DNA of 8,964 nucleotides from the NCBI GenBank assembly GCA_046753625.1, contig JBHHUB010000165.1, positions 1-8,964 on the forward strand, read 5' to 3'. Each line of letters starts with the position of its first letter. The stretch's first letter is position 1. Shown here piece after piece: positions 6,151-8,964 of this stretch. The notes below the pieces were generated by a model that made no database searches, was not told where the DNA came from, and worked only from the letters and a program-made list of their open reading frames with translations. The translations under genes were made by a program, and so were the position numbers. This DNA comes from JADFOB01 sp046753625 (lineage in GTDB: Bacteria > Planctomycetota > Phycisphaerae > UBA1845).

Positions 6151-7312
6151 AAAACGCCGCGTGACCGGTGATCTCGCGTCCGACGATCAGTTGGTGGATG
6201 GATTCGGTACCCTCGTAGGTGATCACGCTTTCCAGGTTGAGCATGTGGCGGATGGGGCTGCACTCGACGCTGATGCCTCCGGCGCCGAGCAGGTCGCGGG
6301 CGTCGCGGGCGACGTCCAGGGCCATGCGCACGTTGTTCCACTTGGCCAGGGAAACCTGCGTGTGGTGCATGTTGCCTAAGTCTTTGATCCGACCGAGTTG
6401 CAGTGCAAGCAACTGCCCGGTGGTAATCCGGCGAAGCATGTCCGCCAGTCGAAGCTGCACCGATTGCTTGTGAGCCAGCGGCTCGCCAAAAAGCACGCGC
6501 TCCTTGGCAAAGGCCACGACCTCGCGATAACAGGCCATCGCCGCCCCGATGGCGCCCCATGCGATGCCGTAGCGAGCCTGCGTCAGGCATGAAAGAGGAC
6601 CGCTAAGCCCGGCCGCCCCGGGCAACTGGTTTTCCGCGGGGATGCGGCAGTCTTCAAAGAAAAGCTCGCTCGTCACCGAGGCGCGCAGCGAGAATTTGTG
6701 CTCGATGTCCCGGGCGGTAAAGCCCGGCGTGCCTTTTTCGACCAGGAAGCCGCGGATGCCGTCGTCGGTGTTCGCCCAGACGACGGCCACATCCGCTACC
6801 GTGCCGCTGGTGATCCACATTTTGGCGCCGCTGAGCACCCAATCACCGCCGTCGCGCTTGGCAAATGTTTTCATGGTGCCCGGGTCGCTGCCGCCGTCCG
6901 GCTCGGTCAGGCCGAAACAGCCGATGGCCGTTCCCTTGGCCATGACGGGCAGCCATCGCTGTTTCTGTTCGTCGGTTCCGTAGCGGTGTATGGGATACAT
7001 GCACAAGCCGCTCTGCACGGAGGCAAAGCTGCGTACACCGCTGTCGCCGCGCTCCAGCTCCTGCATGATCAGGCCGTAACAAACGCTGTTCAACCCGGCG
7101 CAACCGTAATCCTTCAACGTCGGCCCGAACAAACCCAGCTCGGCCATTTCGGGCACGAGTTCCGTGGGGAAGCGTTCGTGCTCGAAGCAGTCGGCGATGA
7201 TGGGCAGGATGCGGTCGTCGACGAATCGACCCACGGTGTCGCGCACCTGGCGCTCATCCTCTGAGAGCAGGGAGTCGATCGCGTAAAAATCCGGCGCGTG
7301 GCTGTCCGGCAC
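6149..7312 (-). CDS. gcdH: Glutaryl-CoA dehydrogenase (acyl-CoA dehydrogenase family)
   Basis: This FAD enzyme oxidises and decarboxylates glutaryl-CoA to crotonyl-CoA in lysine, tryptophan and aromatic-acid breakdown. With the GTG start at 7312 it has 387 residues. Signatures are ERGDSGVRSFASVQS (87-101), GCFGLTEPDGGSDPGTM (131-147), WITSG (166-170), FSLRASVTSE (207-216), QARYGIAWGAIGA (245-257) and NLESVITYEGTESIHQLIVGREITG (359-383). Compared from memory with human GCDH, Glu87, Arg94 and the catalytic base Glu370 correspond to Glu87, Arg94 and Glu367, supporting glutaryl-CoA over simpler substrates. The open frame continues upstream to 7435, but that part is repeat DNA. The GTG has GGAG seven bases before it and gives the usual family length. 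The flanking spacers separate it from neighbours, so it is probably monocistronic. Confidence 0.93.
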   Translation of the reverse strand: MPDSHAPDFYAIDSLLSEDERQVRDTVGRFVDDRILPIIADCFEHERFPTELVPEMAELGLFGPTLKDYGCAGLNSVCYGLIMQELERGDSGVRSFASVQSGLCMYPIHRYGTDEQKQRWLPVMAKGTAIGCFGLTEPDGGSDPGTMKTFAKRDGGDWVLSGAKMWITSGTVADVAVVWANTDDGIRGFLVEKGTPGFTARDIEHKFSLRASVTSELFFEDCRIPAENQLPGAAGLSGPLSCLTQARYGIAWGAIGAAMACYREVVAFAKERVLFGEPLAHKQSVQLRLADMLRRITTGQLLALQLGRIKDLGNMHHTQVSLAKWNNVRMALDVARDARDLLGAGGISVECSPIRHMLNLESVITYEGTESIHQLIVGREITGHAAF

Positions 7313-7319
7313 GGCTAGT

Positions 7320-7323
7320 CTCC
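7320..7323 (-). promoter_or_regulatory. Ribosome binding site that sets the GTG start of gcdH
   Basis: GGAG on the minus strand lies seven bases before GTG (7312-7310). The nearest in-frame ATG is at 7435, inside the hairpin repeat, and would add 41 residues partly encoded by that repeat. The GTG start is therefore preferred. Confidence 0.7.
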
Positions 7324-7377
7324 ATTGCTTAAGTTCGGGTCCAGGTCGATCGTCCGCGGCCAGACAACCGACGCCAA

Positions 7378-7462
7378 GTAGCCCAGCCGCCCTCGGCTGG
7401 ATTCCATAGGCCTGCGGCAACAAGCCCCCTCGCACCTACACAGCGGAGGGCCGCTGTGCTAC
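7378..7462. repeat. REPIN-like unit: two GTAG-headed hairpins in inverted orientation
   Basis: This 85-base unit starts with GTAGC and ends with GCTAC. The left hairpin is CCAGCCG-CCCT-CGGCTGG (7383-7400) and the right one CAGCGG-AGGG-CCGCTG (7441-7456), separated by 40 variable bases. The two ends are imperfect inverted copies of each other. The same unit of identical length recurs at 8398-8482, with the same arms and a divergent middle. Such GTAG-headed palindromes are the hallmark of REP elements mobilised by RAYT (TnpA_REP) transposases; assignment to that class is inference. It lies 65 bases upstream of the gcdH start. Confidence 0.75.
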
Positions 7463-7620
7463 ACGGTTCTCGCGAAAACACTTCCCAGGAGCACCTGACG
7501 CAAGGCCGCATCCTACCGCAAACACCGCCATTGAAAAAGGAGCGCCTTTCAGAGCACCGGGCGCTAGTCCGGTGACATCCTACCGCGGATGGCCCATGGA
7601 TCGCTGATCCCCTGGCCGGC
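7463..7620. other. Spacer with no gene recognised
   Basis: This is part of the 7313-7851 gene-free interval between gcdH and the LURP-one gene. An antisense open frame covers it, but it reads through both repeat families and has no domain signature. A GGATC-GCT-GATCC hairpin (7598-7610), preceded by GGATGGCCCATG, may be a decayed member of the hairpin family that starts at 7621. Confidence 0.5.
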
Positions 7621-7653
7621 GGGTGGCCCATGTCCTTTGGACATGGGGGAGGC
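7621..7653 (+). repeat. GGGTGG-headed hairpin repeat, copy 1
   Basis: A GGGTGG head is followed by a perfect 9-bp stem with triloop, CCCATGTCC-TTT-GGACATGGG (7627-7647), and a GGAGGC tail. The same layout, inverted and with different stem bases, appears at 7758-7791. Confidence 0.65.
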
Positions 7654-7757
7654 GATGATCTCGCGGTCACCAGGATTTGAAGGCCATCCGGCACGAACGC
7701 CAGAGTACCAACGCCTGGATCGTCAGTAAGAGCGGGCGTCAATCGGTCACCATCATC

Positions 7758-7791
7758 GGCTCCCCCACCTCCAATAGGAGGTGGGGCACCC
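7758..7791 (-). repeat. GGGTG-headed hairpin repeat, copy 2 (inverted)
   Basis: Read on the minus strand, a GGGTG head is followed by a perfect 10-bp stem, CCCCACCTCC-TATT-GGAGGTGGGG (7786-7763), and a GAGCC tail. Against copy 1 the stem has changed on both sides so that pairing is kept. A third, half copy (GGGTGGCCCACCTCCTTT, 7819-7802, minus) follows directly. The outer edge lies 33 bases beyond the stop of the LURP-one gene, so these hairpins may sit in its 3' untranslated region. Confidence 0.65.
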
Positions 7792-7851
7792 ACGCCCGTC
7801 AAAAGGAGGTGGGCCACCCATCCACCCGTTGAAGATCGAAAGCTACGCGCC

Positions 7852-8349
7852 CTAACCGACCGACGCGGCGGCTTTGGCCTGACACATCAGATCGAGGATA
7901 ACGGCCACGGCGAGCAGAAGGGGGTGATCCTCATCGTCGGAAATCTCGACGCCGTAGGTGTCCGCCCAGGAAAACCACTTCCTGGAGACCGTGGCAATGG
8001 TTGCTCGCTTGCGTTTGAAGGCGTATTCGTGCTCCCACATCGCGCCTTCCACGACGATCCGACCGGCGCCGACCAGATTCACGAAGAATATGGACCGAAA
8101 GAATGTGAACGGCTTCCGCGTGACCACCGCAATGCGCTTTCCCTCTCGGAAAATCAGATAGGTCGGTCGCCAGGCGAAGTGACGCTGCCGGACAAACAGA
8201 AGCTCGTGGCCGTGGGCGTCTTGAAAGGAAAACTTCTGGCCGAACGAAAAGGCCTTGCCGTCGACGACAAAAGCGCGGTCGCCGGACGCGTCAAGGATCG
8301 TGAAATCCTGACCTAGAGAGAACATCTTTTGCTTGAGCATGTAGCGCAT
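7852..8349 (-). CDS. LURP-one-related / YxjI-like protein
   Basis: The 165-residue product belongs to the LURP-one-related (tubby-like fold) family, close in length to Bacillus YxjI at about 162. Family features seen are the N-terminal MLKQKMFSLGQDFTILD (4-20), the paired motif AFVVDGKAFSFGQKFSF (26-42), ELLFVRQRHF (49-58), a central FTFFRSIF, EGAMWEHEY (101-109) and the C-terminal VSRKWFSWADTYGVEI (121-136) followed by acidic DDEDH. Members form a beta-barrel around a hydrophobic helix, and their bacterial role is not established. The ATG at 8349 is chosen over one 34 codons upstream because GGAGG lies six bases before it, the family starts at this point, and the extension is read from repeat DNA. 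It may be co-transcribed with the upstream partial gene across the repeat at 8398-8482. Confidence 0.9.
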   Translation of the reverse strand: MRYMLKQKMFSLGQDFTILDASGDRAFVVDGKAFSFGQKFSFQDAHGHELLFVRQRHFAWRPTYLIFREGKRIAVVTRKPFTFFRSIFFVNLVGAGRIVVEGAMWEHEYAFKRKRATIATVSRKWFSWADTYGVEISDDEDHPLLLAVAVILDLMCQAKAAASVG

Positions 8350-8355
8350 AGGACG

Positions 8356-8360
8356 CCTCC
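8356..8360 (-). promoter_or_regulatory. Ribosome binding site GGAGG that sets the LURP-one start
   Basis: GGAGG on the minus strand lies six bases before the ATG at 8349. It favours this start over the in-frame ATG at 8451, whose intervening codons come from the REPIN-like repeat. Confidence 0.8.
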
Positions 8361-8397
8361 GGGGATGCATCGAGGCCCTGTGGCCCAGCCGATCCCT

Positions 8398-8482
8398 GTA
8401 GCCCAGCCGCCCTCGGCTGGGCGTAGCAGGCGTATAGCAAGAGGCTCGCACGCACTGACACAGCGGAGGGCCGCTGTGCTAC
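8398..8482. repeat. REPIN-like unit, second near-intact copy
   Basis: This copy is 85 bases, bounded by GTAGC and GCTAC (TGTAGC and GCTACA if one more base is counted on each side). The left hairpin CCAGCCG-CCCT-CGGCTGG (8403-8420) and right hairpin CAGCGG-AGGG-CCGCTG (8461-8476) are identical to those at 7378-7462. The 40-base middle agrees at only about 22 positions. A partial extra left end, GTGGCCCAGCCG (8380-8391), sits next to it. It fills most of the gap between the stop of the partial gene at 8492 and the LURP-one start, 48 bases from the latter. Confidence 0.75.
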
Positions 8483-8491
8483 ATCACCCGA

Positions 8492-8964
8492 TCACGAAGG
8501 CAGAATCGATAGCGACAAGTCCGGCTTGTGCGCGCGGTTCGTCGTCGCGGCGTCTGGCGCGGCGGCTGATGCGGCGGCATGCTCCGGTGATGCCATCGTA
8601 TCCGATTCGCCACCGGGCTGCGGCAGATATTCCGACGGCCGGTGCCCGATCGCCCATTGCGTTTCGCATTTGGTGCGTGCGTCCACCATGGGAATGCGCG
8701 CGGGAACCTGGCCCTCCCACGGCTGAATCGGCCCCTGCTTGAGCTTGCGCGACCACAAACAGAGCCGTGGCGCGGTCATCACAAGACCGATCTGCCCGAT
8801 GATCTGAAAGAGCAACTTCTTCGCGGACAGCGAACTGTTTCGCCAATTCAGAATCACGCGGGCGGTGTTGATCGGGTTGTAGAACGTCGCATAGGCACGC
8901 AGCACGTGCATCTGGTGCTTCCACGGAGCCTCCGTCTTGGACGCCACCACGTGGTTGCCGTCCA
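8492..8964 (-). CDS. C-terminal part of a larger protein, possibly a radical SAM enzyme (5' end outside window)
   Basis: The frame is open to the right edge, so the N-terminus is missing. The visible 156 residues begin DGNHVVASKTEAPWKHQMHV and continue with LRAYATFYNPINTARVILNW, then SAKKLLFQIIGQIGLVMTAPRL and LWSRKLKQGPIQPWEGQVP. They end in an Ala/Pro/Ser-rich tail. The AYATFYNP and PxxWxxxL pattern resembles the tail that follows the catalytic barrel in some B12-binding radical SAM proteins, but this is a remembered likeness. No CxxxCxxC cluster motif is in view. An overlapping frame at 8484-8924 gives only an Arg/Ala-rich translation and is not preferred. It lies upstream of the LURP-one gene on the same strand, separated by the REPIN-like repeat. 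Confidence 0.45.
   Translation of the reverse strand, partial: DGNHVVASKTEAPWKHQMHVLRAYATFYNPINTARVILNWRNSSLSAKKLLFQIIGQIGLVMTAPRLCLWSRKLKQGPIQPWEGQVPARIPMVDARTKCETQWAIGHRPSEYLPQPGGESDTMASPEHAAASAAAPDAATTNRAHKPDLSLSILPS

Noticed and set aside
7329..7817. A 162-codon minus-strand open frame between gcdH and the LURP-one gene
   Set aside because: It reads through both hairpin-repeat families and gives a Gly/Pro/Arg-rich product without family signatures.
7378..8482. Repeated palindromes considered as a CRISPR array
   Set aside because: Only two units about 1 kb apart with genes between them, no regular spacers and no cas genes; they fit dispersed REP-type repeats instead.

Overview
The window reads as an ordinary chromosomal stretch of a GC-rich Gram-negative bacterium, most likely a planctomycete (Planctomycetota). 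This assignment is inference. It rests on the gene mix: an arabinose-5-phosphate isomerase for Kdo/LPS sugar synthesis, an NfeD-like/flotillin pair, a LURP-one protein, glutaryl-CoA dehydrogenase and a macrodomain-like protein. It also rests on loose, poorly clustered genes separated by repeat-rich spacers and on dispersed GTAG-headed hairpin repeats. No rRNA, tRNA, CRISPR array, transposase or phage gene is visible.

Layout. Bases 8-1069 (minus) encode a KdsD-type isomerase with a good promoter directly against its start codon. Bases 1107-1703 hold no gene I can defend. Bases 1816-2418 (plus) encode a small SAM-dependent methyltransferase with a strong Shine-Dalgarno site. A 580-base spacer with one inverted hairpin repeat follows. 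Bases 2999-3409 (plus) encode a macrodomain-like protein whose ligand loops look degenerate. Bases 3423-3668 hold inverted repeats and a short decayed copy of the 3' end of an acyl-CoA dehydrogenase gene. Bases 3681-5890 (minus) are a two-gene operon in which an NfeD-like membrane protein overlaps a flotillin by ATGA. Bases 6149-7312 (minus) encode glutaryl-CoA dehydrogenase. Bases 7378-7819 are repeat-rich. Bases 7852-8349 (minus) encode a LURP-one/YxjI-like protein. Bases 8492-8964 (minus) are the C-terminal end of a gene that may encode a radical SAM enzyme.

The only clear functional unit is nfeD-like/flotillin, a membrane-microdomain scaffold with its partner. The other genes look like independent units for envelope sugar synthesis, lysine/aromatic catabolism and unknown roles.

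The most notable non-coding content is two families of hairpin repeats. One is an 85-base REPIN-like unit with GTAG heads, seen twice nearly intact and once in degenerate form, each time within 100 bases upstream of a start codon. The other is a separate GGGTG-headed hairpin with compensating stem changes between copies. I found no clear new multi-gene system. The best leads are these repeats, the degenerate macrodomain-like protein, the acyl-CoA dehydrogenase remnant and the Asp-alternating segment of the NfeD-like protein.
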